This document shows positions 29,808-36,643 of a stretch of DNA of 36,643 nt, one piece after another. Under the pieces are notes generated by a model. It worked only from the letters and a program-made list of their open reading frames with translations, made no database searches and was not told the DNA's origin. The position numbers were made by a program, and so were the translations under genes. Location: positions 1 to 36,643 of the forward strand of contig NZ_JPUG01000004.1 of the NCBI RefSeq assembly GCF_000739015.1. Direction: 5' to 3'. Every line of letters starts with the position of its first letter. The stretch's first letter is position 1. Source of the DNA: Microvirga sp. BSC39 (GTDB lineage Bacteria; Pseudomonadota; Alphaproteobacteria; Rhizobiales; Beijerinckiaceae).

Positions 29808-30848
29808 ATGACAGCTTCCGCTCACATTTACCTGGCTCTCGTTCGCAAGGCACTTGATCTTGCCGGGGAAGAGCTTCGCGCTCACCGGGTTATCGGCGAG
29901 ATCATGATCCATGGGCGAACCGCAATCCTTGTGCGCTATAGCTGGTCCGATGACGGCACCTGCATCGAGGCTGACATCACTCTCGAGGGCCGGCACGGGA
30001 TTGTCTGGCAAGCGGTGGTGGGCGCTGGCCGAAGCATCGGGCTTCCCAATGATTGGGTGGAGGATGTCCTGCCGGCCGTGTTCGGTCATGGACCATCCGC
30101 GCCGGCTGGGTTCCCAACCGGAATGTACCCGTCGTGGGAGCGCCCCGGACTGCGTGTACTCTCAGCGCCGGCCAGTTTGCTGGTCCCGATGACCTTCCTG
30201 GCCTCGCTCCGCCCGAGGGATGACATCGGCTATGACGACCTTGAACCGGCCATCCGCATTGCGGCTCAAGCCGGCATCAAGAGCGCAAGGCGGCTGAAGG
30301 GCCTTGTTGCACCTTACCTCGAGAAGAAAGCAAAGGAGGACGGCGACCTTGCTCGCACCATTGAGAAAAGGCTGTCCCAGTTTGAGTTTGCGCTAGATCG
30401 CTTCGGCTGCGGAGTGGTGCTGAAGTCGAAGCCGAAGTCCTTGGCGGAAGTCGCTGCGTTGGCGAGGGAGGAGGGCGATTGTTTTGGGCGGGCCTTGGGC
30501 GAGTTCGGCGAGGCCTTCTATCTGGAGAAGGACAAGGCGGCCCAGCAGGCCATGCTTGATCTGGTGCCCGTCCCAACCGGAGATCCAAAGAACGATGCGT
30601 GGCTTGGAGCGATCGGCGAGCACTTGGCCCAGCGCTGGGATCACGAGGCGCCACCGTGGACCCAGGAGGCGGCCTTCATGGGCGGGCAGACACCGTCGTT
30701 CTGGCCAGACGAGCCATTGGCGCGCGACATCCAGATCGTCGAGACACCCCCGGCGTTCCGGAGACGGCTGCTATTCACGCATGCGGAGCCGCTGATGAAC
30801 GCCAAGTTCCCCACTGACCGGAAAGTCAGGATGCCGTTCTGGCAATGA
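29808..30848 (+). CDS. Hypothetical protein (346 aa)
   Basis: ATG at 29808 (MTASAHIYLALVRKALDLAG). The first 120 residues are a mixed alpha/beta domain with IGEIMIHGRTAILVRYSWSD, DITLEGRHGIVWQAVVGAG and DWVEDVLPAVFGHG, suggesting a small ligand-binding or nucleotidyltransferase-like fold. Residues 160-260 are helical (RLKGLVAPYLEKKAKEDGDL; LAEVAALAREEGDCFGRALG). The C-terminus ends RKVRMPFWQ. It is not RepC: the HTH and initiator blocks of that family are absent. No signal peptide or membrane segment. No family recognised. It may be a plasmid accessory gene. Confidence 0.65.
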   Translation: MTASAHIYLALVRKALDLAGEELRAHRVIGEIMIHGRTAILVRYSWSDDGTCIEADITLEGRHGIVWQAVVGAGRSIGLPNDWVEDVLPAVFGHGPSAPAGFPTGMYPSWERPGLRVLSAPASLLVPMTFLASLRPRDDIGYDDLEPAIRIAAQAGIKSARRLKGLVAPYLEKKAKEDGDLARTIEKRLSQFEFALDRFGCGVVLKSKPKSLAEVAALAREEGDCFGRALGEFGEAFYLEKDKAAQQAMLDLVPVPTGDPKNDAWLGAIGEHLAQRWDHEAPPWTQEAAFMGGQTPSFWPDEPLARDIQIVETPPAFRRRLLFTHAEPLMNAKFPTDRKVRMPFWQ

Positions 30849-30926
30849 GGGAATCACACTTTGGGTATCGCCCAAAAACACCGCCGCCCCTCTTTGGGCA
30901 ACAAGCGCACGTTTGGCGCAGTAGCC

Positions 30927-32162
30927 TCAGGGGGACACGGCACCGCTGACGGCCTGCCCGAAGTTCTCCACGTGGCCCTGGAAGTTCTGCCGCGTGCGTG
31001 GGTCGATGACAGCGACGGGTGCGGACACGGCCAACCCCGCGGCCGTCCCGATAGCCGCCGCCGCACCCGTCGTCACCTGAATGATCCGGTCGCCGACACC
31101 AACACGGGAGTCGGTCAACGTCTGCCCCTCGGCGAGTTCCCGCCCGATGATGCGCACGACCTCAGGGCTCTCCGCGTACTTGCTGTGGTTCAGGGGATCG
31201 CCGGAACGGAGCTTCGACAGATTGAGCACGGTAATCCCGGCCTGCTCCATCTCGCTCCGGTACGGCTCCTGCTCGGGATCGATCGCCCCAAGCCGCACGG
31301 CATCGCCCCAGAGGCGGCGCGAGACGGCCAATGCCCGGTCATCCTGCGACACGAAGAGGGTGAAGCCGGGGCGCCCCTTGCCCATGTCCATGATCGCCTC
31401 GCGGAACAGGTCGACATCCACGTCAGGTGCCGCGAGCAGCACATTCCGGATCTTCGGGGCAACACGCCGGTCCCGGATCGCCATCTGGCGCAGGGCTTCC
31501 AAGGTGACCCAGTTGCCCATGGAGTGCGCGAGGATCGAGATCTCGCCGACGGAGGGATCGCTGGCCAACGTCCGCAATGTGGTCTCAAGCGCATTGCGGG
31601 AATAGGTGTTGCTCTCACGGTCGTAGCCGTAGGCCAGCACACTGCCGCGCGAGGGCCAGGTGAAGAGCACCGGGACCACGGGTGTTCCCGCGTCGTGCAC
31701 GATCTGGGCAAAGCGGAAGATCGCGTCGTCAAAGCGGTTGTTGAAGCCATGGATGAACACCAGGACACGCCGCTGGGGCACCTGCCGGACAGTCCGTCGG
31801 AACCAGGCCGCGGCCTGCGTCCTGTCGATGATGTCGGCCTTGAGCGTGACGAAGTCGGTGGCGGGGTTACCGGGTACGCTGCGCGGCCACTGCACCTCGC
31901 CTTGCTTGCGGTTGGCCTCGGGCGGGATCGACACCGTGAACTCGGCGAAGGACAGCGCGGGGCCGCGGTTGCCAGAGAAGAACTCCTCGGGATCGCTCGA
32001 CGGCATGCGGGTGGTGGCGACCAGCATGTCCACCTTGGTGGTGCCCGGCACGCTCTCCGCCACAGGCACGAGGGTGCCCCGCAGACTTGCACATGCGTTC
32101 AGGCCGAGAAGAAGTGCGACCACGATCAGCAATCGGACGCGACGGTGATCTTGGAGTGCCAT
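30927..32162 (-). CDS. DUF900-family alpha/beta hydrolase, predicted lipoprotein
   Basis: 411 residues. A signal peptide with lipobox LNAC places the lipidated cysteine at about 24, so it is membrane-anchored. The hydrolase core shows RVLVFIHGFNNRFDDAIFRF (oxyanion region), PVLFTWPSRGSVLAYGYDRE and SILAHSMGNWVTLEALRQM with the nucleophile serine; NVLLAAPDVDVDLFREAI follows. This is the COG4782/DUF900 family, common in Hyphomicrobiales, function unknown but likely an esterase. GGAAGCGACGGACC precedes the ATG. The long forward frame across it is antisense. No operon partner is evident; it converges with the 346-residue gene. Confidence 0.88.
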   Translation of the reverse strand: MALQDHRRVRLLIVVALLLGLNACASLRGTLVPVAESVPGTTKVDMLVATTRMPSSDPEEFFSGNRGPALSFAEFTVSIPPEANRKQGEVQWPRSVPGNPATDFVTLKADIIDRTQAAAWFRRTVRQVPQRRVLVFIHGFNNRFDDAIFRFAQIVHDAGTPVVPVLFTWPSRGSVLAYGYDRESNTYSRNALETTLRTLASDPSVGEISILAHSMGNWVTLEALRQMAIRDRRVAPKIRNVLLAAPDVDVDLFREAIMDMGKGRPGFTLFVSQDDRALAVSRRLWGDAVRLGAIDPEQEPYRSEMEQAGITVLNLSKLRSGDPLNHSKYAESPEVVRIIGRELAEGQTLTDSRVGVGDRIIQVTTGAAAAIGTAAGLAVSAPVAVIDPRTRQNFQGHVENFGQAVSGAVSP

Positions 32163-32338
32163 GGTCCGTCGCTTCCTACTGTCGTTCTAGCGGTCATTGT
32201 TCTGTACGGCCCATATCCAGTGCGGGCAAGGGCTGCCGCCTTATGATCAGCGCTCAGTAAGGGCCGAGTGGTACTGATGCGTGTTGATCCCAAGTCATCG
32301 TCCGATATCCGGTTACGAGAGCGATGGTGCACTATCGC

Positions 32339-33097
32339 TTACTTAGCTGCTTTGAGCTGCTCGGCCGCAGTCACCAAGTGAGCAATCGGCACGCGGACCA
32401 GTCCCTGCGTCGGTGTGCCGAGTTCGAGGATCATCAGGATCCCTCCGGAGATGGCAGCCGCACCGAGGATGTGGAAGACCACCACTGTCGCGTTGCGTGG
32501 CGCGAACAACCCAAAGCTGGCAAAGAGAAGCGACAGCCAGAGGATCACCAGGATCAGAAAGGGCGGCGGGATCGTGATGACGGCCTTCTCAGCAAGCAGC
32601 CAGCGCGCCCCCGCGATGGCTTCGAGCAACTGGGTTGCCTGCGCCCTGATCCGGCGTCCACGGTCGTCCGTGGGCTGCAATTGCGTCACCTGGTCATCGA
32701 TGGCCTCGAGCATCGCCAGTGCGGCTTCCGATGGTGTGGCATCCTCACCACGGCGCGACAGCTCGTCGGCCTTCATGGCCGCATACCGGCGCACGAGGTC
32801 GCGGGTGCCGCCCGTGTCCGGACCGTACCGTCGCAGCACCCTATCAAGCTTGACAATGTCCATGGCCAGCGTCTCGACCGCATTCTCCCTAGCGCTGAAG
32901 GCCGTGCTGGCTGTGCTGATCATGAGGCCGATCACGAGCGCGGTCAGGGTTCCGACGATGGCCATTGCAACCGACACGGCCGTCCGCACATCGCTGCTGA
33001 GGTGGGTCTCAGGAAGTCTGCGGGCCAGCCCGAACCCGATCAGGGCGCCGCAGGCCACGGCCAGGAACGTGAAAAGGCTGATGAGCACCGGATTCAT
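32339..33097 (-). CDS. DUF4239-family membrane protein
   Basis: 252 residues from ATG at 33097 (MNPVLISLFTFLAVACGALI), preferred over an upstream start because the latter adds unlike residues. Four membrane helices: 1-22, 39-62 (VSVAMAIVGTLTALVIGLMI), 186-207 (IPPPFLILVILWLSLLFAS) and 210-232 (VVFHILGAAAISGGILMIL). A soluble helical region sits between helices 2 and 3. This is the bestrophin-like DUF4239 domain, widespread in Methylobacteriaceae and Bradyrhizobiaceae; it may form a channel but the function is unproved. It ends in LKAAK. Confidence 0.8.
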   Translation of the reverse strand: MNPVLISLFTFLAVACGALIGFGLARRLPETHLSSDVRTAVSVAMAIVGTLTALVIGLMISTASTAFSARENAVETLAMDIVKLDRVLRRYGPDTGGTRDLVRRYAAMKADELSRRGEDATPSEAALAMLEAIDDQVTQLQPTDDRGRRIRAQATQLLEAIAGARWLLAEKAVITIPPPFLILVILWLSLLFASFGLFAPRNATVVVFHILGAAAISGGILMILELGTPTQGLVRVPIAHLVTAAEQLKAAK

Positions 33098-33270
33098 AGC
33101 AGGGTCCGCGAGCGCCTTGGAGGCGCTAATCCCAGTGCATTCTCCAAGGCGGGTCAATCCCGTTGCCTTGAGGAGGGGGGCCTCACATTAACGGGCGGAG
33201 ACAGGCAGACAAAGTTTGGTAAGAAACTGCGTCTTACGGTGCGGCTCCTTCCCTGATCGGAGACAACACC

Positions 33271-33789
33271 ATGAGACGCCTCCTGCTTGCCGCGATGGGG
33301 ATTGCTCTGGCATCACCACCAGCCACAGCCGACGGCCTGAGCCTTGCCGGCTCAATCTGGCAATGCACCCGCGCCTCTGATCGGTCCCAGTTTGTGATCA
33401 CCTTCTACCCCGGTGGTGGCGTCGGAGGCGGCGAACTGGAGAACGACGAGGTGAGCCCCTACATCTTCGATGCCTCCCGCACCAAGCCAGGGGAGTGGCC
33501 GGGCCGGTGGAAACAGACAGGCCAGCGCTTCACCTGGGCGTTCCCGGATCAGAGCCTGGGGATTGAGGGGCGCCTCCAAGGACCGGGACAGACTGCGGCG
33601 CGGCTCACCGGCACCGAAACCTCGCCAGGAGGCAGGTCTGCTGTAGTGTGCATGGCCTTGTCCAAGCTGCCGAAGATCGGGGAAGGGCTTGTCATCCCGA
33701 GGAGCAGCCGCTTCATCGATCTGGAGGGAGAGGAGGGGACGCTGAAGGTGCCGGCGGGGATCTCGCTCCAGGAACAGGGATCGCGCTAG
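33271..33789 (+). CDS. Secreted hypothetical protein
   Basis: 172 residues. A signal peptide (MRRLLLAAMGIALASPPATA, cut near 21) precedes a beta-rich domain: LSLAGSIWQCTRASDRSQF, ITFYPGGGVGGGELEND, then ARLTGTETSPGGRSAVVCMA with a likely disulfide pair (cysteines near 32 and 126). No family recognised; probably periplasmic. ATG at 33271 follows GGAGACAACACC. It is monocistronic by appearance and diverges from the DUF4239 gene. Confidence 0.68.
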   Translation: MRRLLLAAMGIALASPPATADGLSLAGSIWQCTRASDRSQFVITFYPGGGVGGGELENDEVSPYIFDASRTKPGEWPGRWKQTGQRFTWAFPDQSLGIEGRLQGPGQTAARLTGTETSPGGRSAVVCMALSKLPKIGEGLVIPRSSRFIDLEGEEGTLKVPAGISLQEQGSR

Positions 33790-33852
33790 AAGCGGTAGCC
33801 GGGCGAGTTCCTGAACCTTGGGAAAGCCCTGCCTGATGCCCACATATGCTCT

Positions 33853-34287
33853 ATGCCGCACAAGGGTTCTTCACCGCGCGCGCCTGACCTGTTCGAGGTC
33901 ACGCTCACCATTCCCACGCCCTCGTCGGAGCCGGCTCCTGTTCCAGCCAAGCCGCCAAGGCCGGCCAGCCTGTCCGACGCTCAACTGGCCCAGCAGCTTG
34001 TCCATCTTGTCGCGGAAGTGCAGCGCCGAATGGAGAAGGGCAGGGGCAACCACCCGGATCTGGAGGCAGTGGCGCAACAGGCCAGAGCGTCCCTGCATCG
34101 GCTTGCTCCAAGACCCGCAAAGCAGACCAAGCTCTCGAGATCCGGCAGGACCTCATCTCCGTTGCAGGAGGGGCAGCGCAAGGCAGTTCGGGCCGCTCTT
34201 CTGGCCGGAGTAGCCCCCACCCAAGTCGCCAAGCGCTTCGGCCTCTCGCTGGCAGCTGTCCGCAAGGTGCTGGATGAGGTGGAGTAG
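33853..34287 (+). CDS. Hypothetical protein with C-terminal helix-turn-helix
   Basis: 144 residues from ATG at 33853 (MPHKGSSPRAPDLFEVTLTI). The first 45 residues are proline-rich and disordered, followed by a helical part (LAQQLVHLVAEVQRRMEKGR, HPDLEAVAQQARASL). Residues 105-144 hold a resolvase-type HTH: QRKAVRAALLAGVAPTQVAK then RFGLSLAAVRKVLDEVE. DNA binding is likely. No full family recognised; it may be a small regulator of a plasmid or phage type. Confidence 0.65.
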   Translation: MPHKGSSPRAPDLFEVTLTIPTPSSEPAPVPAKPPRPASLSDAQLAQQLVHLVAEVQRRMEKGRGNHPDLEAVAQQARASLHRLAPRPAKQTKLSRSGRTSSPLQEGQRKAVRAALLAGVAPTQVAKRFGLSLAAVRKVLDEVE

Positions 34288-34451
34288 GGATCTTAAAGGA
34301 GAGGGCACAGGACCGCTGGCGAGCAGCGGCATAGAAACCTGCAGATCTTCCTCCTGACTGTCCTCAGATCCCGCACACCGTCACCCGAGTGCAGAAACTG
34401 GACAGTTACGTCTTCCTCTGACACCATCGGCTTTCAATCGTTCAAGCCACC

Positions 34452-35051
34452 ATGCCTCTAAGTGTACGCTCTCTCCGCCTCTGGATGCTCGGCATCGCAC
34501 TCTTCGGGGGCTGTCTGCATGCTGGTGTTCACGCCGAAACTGCCGCGGGCCCACAGACATCGCTGGGTGCTCCCGAGCACCCGCAACATGGCCAAGGCGG
34601 CGTCTATGGCAGAATCCCTGTCAAGGATGAGCTCGGGCGGGATCAACTTGCGATGTTCCGCACGTGGAACCCGGACCCGGTGCAAAACCATGCGGCCAAC
34701 CTCAAGGCCCTTGATCCGGCGCTCGCCAAGGTCGTGCGGAAGGCTCAAGCCGACAATCCCGGCCTGCGCTTCGTGATCGGCTCGGGTCGGCGGGACGGCA
34801 GGCTGCAGCGTCAGGCGGTTGCCTGGGGCTGGTCTAAGGCGCTGGATAGCCCGCACCGCTCAGGCCGGGCGGTGGACTTGTGGCCGCTCGACCACGAAGG
34901 GCACGTCCATTTCGATCCGGAAGCTCAGAACCGGATCGCAGCCGCAATGAAGAGGGCCGCCATGGCGAGTTCTGTAGCGATTCGCTGGGGAGGCCACTTC
35001 CATGGCTTCAAGAACAGGGACCGCTCGCACTTCGAGCTCGTGTCACCCTGA
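34452..35051 (+). CDS. Secreted M15-family peptidase (VanY/CwlK-like)
   Basis: 199 residues. A signal peptide (LWMLGIALFGGCLHAGVHA) leads to a linker and then the M15 core at about 85-199: LRFVIGSGRRDGRLQRQAVA, SPHRSGRAVDLWPLD (zinc-binding H and D) and KNRDRSHFELVSP (final H). The family cuts D-Ala-D-Ala or L-Ala-D-Glu bonds of peptidoglycan, and many phage endolysins have the same core. With a signal peptide it acts in the periplasm. No holin or spanin gene is adjacent, so it is more likely a host envelope enzyme than phage lysis. Confidence 0.85.
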   Translation: MPLSVRSLRLWMLGIALFGGCLHAGVHAETAAGPQTSLGAPEHPQHGQGGVYGRIPVKDELGRDQLAMFRTWNPDPVQNHAANLKALDPALAKVVRKAQADNPGLRFVIGSGRRDGRLQRQAVAWGWSKALDSPHRSGRAVDLWPLDHEGHVHFDPEAQNRIAAAMKRAAMASSVAIRWGGHFHGFKNRDRSHFELVSP

Positions 35052-35112
35052 TCGAAGCGGGTGTCTGGCGGCCACCCCTTGAGTGCCCGTCGGCTGGGCC
35101 AACTCGACAAAG

Positions 35113-35337
35113 CTAGTCGAGCCCCACTGTCTTGGGCACACTGGCCTCGACCTCCAGAACCGTCGGCTCTTCGGCCTCAAGCTCTTTGAGAGCCAACTCC
35201 CGCCAGTAGCGAAGCTCGGCGGTGTCATTGCCAACCTGCTCCTCGGCCGTGATCGCCTCCCAGCCGGGTCCCTGCTCATCGGCCAGTTGCCGGGCGCGTG
35301 CCGTGATCTCCTCCTCCGTAAATCGCGGCGTGGTCAT
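35113..35337 (-). CDS. Small acidic hypothetical protein (74 aa)
   Basis: 74 residues from ATG at 35337 (MTTPRFTEEEITARARQLAD), preferred to an upstream start in frame because the latter adds 29 unlike residues. The ATG follows GGGAGATCCCCG. Helical and acidic throughout (GWEAITAEEQVGNDTAELRY; ALKELEAEEPTVLEVEA). No family recognised. It converges with the M15 peptidase gene. Confidence 0.6.
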   Translation of the reverse strand: MTTPRFTEEEITARARQLADEQGPGWEAITAEEQVGNDTAELRYWRELALKELEAEEPTVLEVEASVPKTVGLD

Positions 35338-35440
35338 CGGGGATCTCCCTGTCCCTAAGAAGCGAAGAGGATCGTGCCAACCGAGTGTGACGGGACGGTG
35401 ATGAGCATGGTCCTGCTCGGACATTGATCAATAGCCGCCG

Positions 35441-35797
35441 TCAGGAAGGAGCACCCTTGGTGAGAGCCTCAAAACCGCCTCTCAGCTGCTGGATGCGCTC
35501 CTGATAGGCTTTGCTCAAGCAGGCCCGGTCGGCGCCACAGGCCGCACGGCGCTTGAGCCAGGCCGCCTGCTCGTCCTCCATGTCGCCTCGGGCGCCCATC
35601 CCAAGCAATGGCTTGAGCTGGGTGTAGAGGACTGCCATTTCGACATCCTGGTCGTTCAGCTGCCGATCGGCACAAATGGCCTTCTCGTCAGCAGCCTCGG
35701 CTTTGGCGCAGTCGAAACTGGCCGCCCCGGCGGGCTGCCAGGCCGCAGTCGTCAACAGGGCAACAAGACCTGTGAGGCAAAAAGCGTTCCTGACCAT
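35441..35797 (-). CDS. LprI-like (DUF1311) secreted protein
   Basis: 118 residues from ATG at 35797 (MVRNAFCLTGLVALLTTAAW), the signal peptide cut near AGA. The mature part has the DUF1311/LprI pattern: SFDCAKAEAADEKAICADRQ, LNDQDVEMAVLYTQLKPLLG, then EQAAWLKRRAACGADRACLS with four cysteines that pair, and YQERIQQLRG. LprI of Mycobacterium inhibits lysozyme; most members are of unknown role. GAGGGGGATCCC precedes the start. Its partners here are envelope genes: an M15 peptidase and an L,D-transpeptidase. Confidence 0.82.
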   Translation of the reverse strand: MVRNAFCLTGLVALLTTAAWQPAGAASFDCAKAEAADEKAICADRQLNDQDVEMAVLYTQLKPLLGMGARGDMEDEQAAWLKRRAACGADRACLSKAYQERIQQLRGGFEALTKGAPS

Positions 35798-36015
35798 GGG
35801 ATCCCCCTCGAAAACCTGACTGACGAGCAAACCGCTCCAGCCGACCGAGGCTCCCGGTCATCGGGAGCTGTTGTGAAGCAGGGTTAACAGAGGGTGAGGA
35901 GGTTGAGTCATGCCCGAGACGATCCTCGGCCGGAGCTCGCTGAACAGGGGTTTGCTGACTTGGCGTGGGCTTTGCTCGGCACAGCCGCCCTGTTGGTGCA
36001 GCGCGATCCGGCGCC

Positions 36016-36588
36016 TCAAGGGCTTCTGCTGATCTCGGATCGAGAGCGACGCGCAGTTCCACCAGCCATGATCCCGACGGACAGCGGGTCGAAGCTGGTT
36101 AGGCGGCTGTAATCACCTCCTGCACCATTCACGCCCGCCAGCCCGGTGCCGATCGGATCCATCCCGGTGATCTCGACCCGCGTGTTCCCAGGCCCTTCCA
36201 CCCTGACGAGATCAAACAAGATGCTCGCGTGCCGGGGCGCCAGCCGCACGCAGCCATGCGAGGCAGGGCTCCCGAGGTGGTTCGTGGCCCGGCTGCCGTG
36301 AATGGCATGGCCTGCATCGGTGAAGAAGATCGAGTACGGCATGGGTGCGTTGCCCCATTCCCGTGAGTAATGCACCCTAGCCATCCGTGAGGGCGTGAAG
36401 GTGCCGATTGGCGTGGAGTACTCGGCCGTGCCCGTTGACACCGGCCAGGAATAGCGCTGCTGCCCATCAACAGACACGGTCATGTGCTGGGTTGTCTTAT
36501 CGACCACGATCGACACCTCAGCACCCGCAGGACCAGCAAGGACGATGCCGCCGAGCAGTGCAATCATGGATGAGATGGCTCTACGCAT
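36016..36588 (-). CDS. L,D-transpeptidase (YkuD family)
   Basis: 190 residues, GGAGGCTGATCG before the ATG at 36588. A signal peptide (MIALLGGIVLAGPAGA) leads to the YkuD domain: VSIVVDKTTQHMTVSVDGQQ, GTAEYSTPIGTFTPSRMARV, YSIFFTDAGHAIHGSRATN, then LGSPASHGCVRLAPRHASIL with the catalytic HGC. The enzyme forms 3-3 cross-links in peptidoglycan or attaches lipoproteins and outer-membrane beta-barrels, which is known in Hyphomicrobiales. The last 15 residues (GTARRSRSEISRSP) are basic and unlike the family. It is the last gene in the window. Confidence 0.93.
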   Translation of the reverse strand: MRRAISSMIALLGGIVLAGPAGAEVSIVVDKTTQHMTVSVDGQQRYSWPVSTGTAEYSTPIGTFTPSRMARVHYSREWGNAPMPYSIFFTDAGHAIHGSRATNHLGSPASHGCVRLAPRHASILFDLVRVEGPGNTRVEITGMDPIGTGLAGVNGAGGDYSRLTSFDPLSVGIMAGGTARRSRSEISRSP

Positions 36589-36643
36589 CGATCAGCCTCC
36601 AGTGTTGCTCCGGTCCGCGTTAGAGCACTGCACAAGGATGACT

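Noticed and set aside
29808..30848. RepC replication initiator
   Set aside because: The 346-residue product lacks the RepC N-terminal winged helix and conserved blocks; only its position suggested it.
30861..32246. Long forward frame of about 460 codons
   Set aside because: Antisense shadow of the DUF900 lipoprotein gene, which has a signal peptide and catalytic serine motif.
35894..36112. Forward frame (72 codons) over the end of the L,D-transpeptidase gene
   Set aside because: GTG start, overlap with a well-supported gene and no recognisable fold; left as a possible but unsupported ORF.
1..36643. CRISPR arrays, tRNA and rRNA genes
   Set aside because: No regularly spaced short repeats and no cloverleaf or rRNA-like stretch was seen by eye; a covariance-model search would settle small RNAs.

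Overview
The window looks like accessory DNA from an alphaproteobacterium of the Hyphomicrobiales (Rhizobiales), most likely a Methylobacteriaceae such as Microvirga or Methylobacterium, carried on a plasmid or chromid. The grounds are high GC, a RepA/RepB partition pair of the repABC type, HWE and HisKA_2 histidine kinases, an alphaproteobacterial-type AccD lacking most zinc cysteines, and the lipoprotein, L,D-transpeptidase and M15 peptidase set. Genus assignment is inference; the replicon type rests on repAB and parS-like sites.

Layout. 1-1142: a truncated IS110-family transposase and a Lar-like restriction-alleviation protein. 1303-2318: a secreted TonB/TolA-C-like protein, a 59-residue membrane protein, dispersed repeats and two hairpin terminators. 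2442-8167: a mostly leftward prophage-like module with a replication initiator (split by a frame change in a G-run), a coiled-coil protein with a possible Tudor-like end, several unknown genes, a P27-type small terminase and small coupled genes. No large terminase or structural genes are seen. An IS3 element (8169-9402) abuts the module's upstream end. 9478-11207: a leftward queuosine-related set (queC, VUT-family transporter, small membrane protein) behind a 42-codon ORF with a strong ribosome site. 11379-11945: a TetR regulator.

12360-22976 is a sensory region: a GAF-PAS-GGDEF-EAL c-di-GMP protein, a decayed and an intact response regulator, a frameshifted GAF-HisKA_2 kinase, a CHASE-GAF-PAS-HWE kinase, a methyltransferase, a cupin and a free GAF protein. 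They look like parts of a general-stress or light/redox signalling layer, but no sigma or anti-sigma gene is in view.

23140-29557 is the maintenance core. A serine recombinase, an unknown gene, accD, an integrase fragment, three 16-bp parS-like palindromes and repA-repB lie between two inverted copies of a sequence at least 177 bp long. The copies are 83% identical over the best 100 bp, with no gaps. No repC follows repB. 29808-36588 holds an unknown 346-residue protein and mainly envelope genes: a DUF900 lipoprotein hydrolase, a DUF4239 membrane protein, secreted proteins, an M15 peptidase, an LprI-like protein and an L,D-transpeptidase.

No tRNA, rRNA or CRISPR array was seen. The most unusual structures are the inverted repeats around the recombinase-repAB block, a perfect 16-8-16 inverted repeat at 5734-5773, and a G-run hairpin at a frame change in the prophage replication gene.
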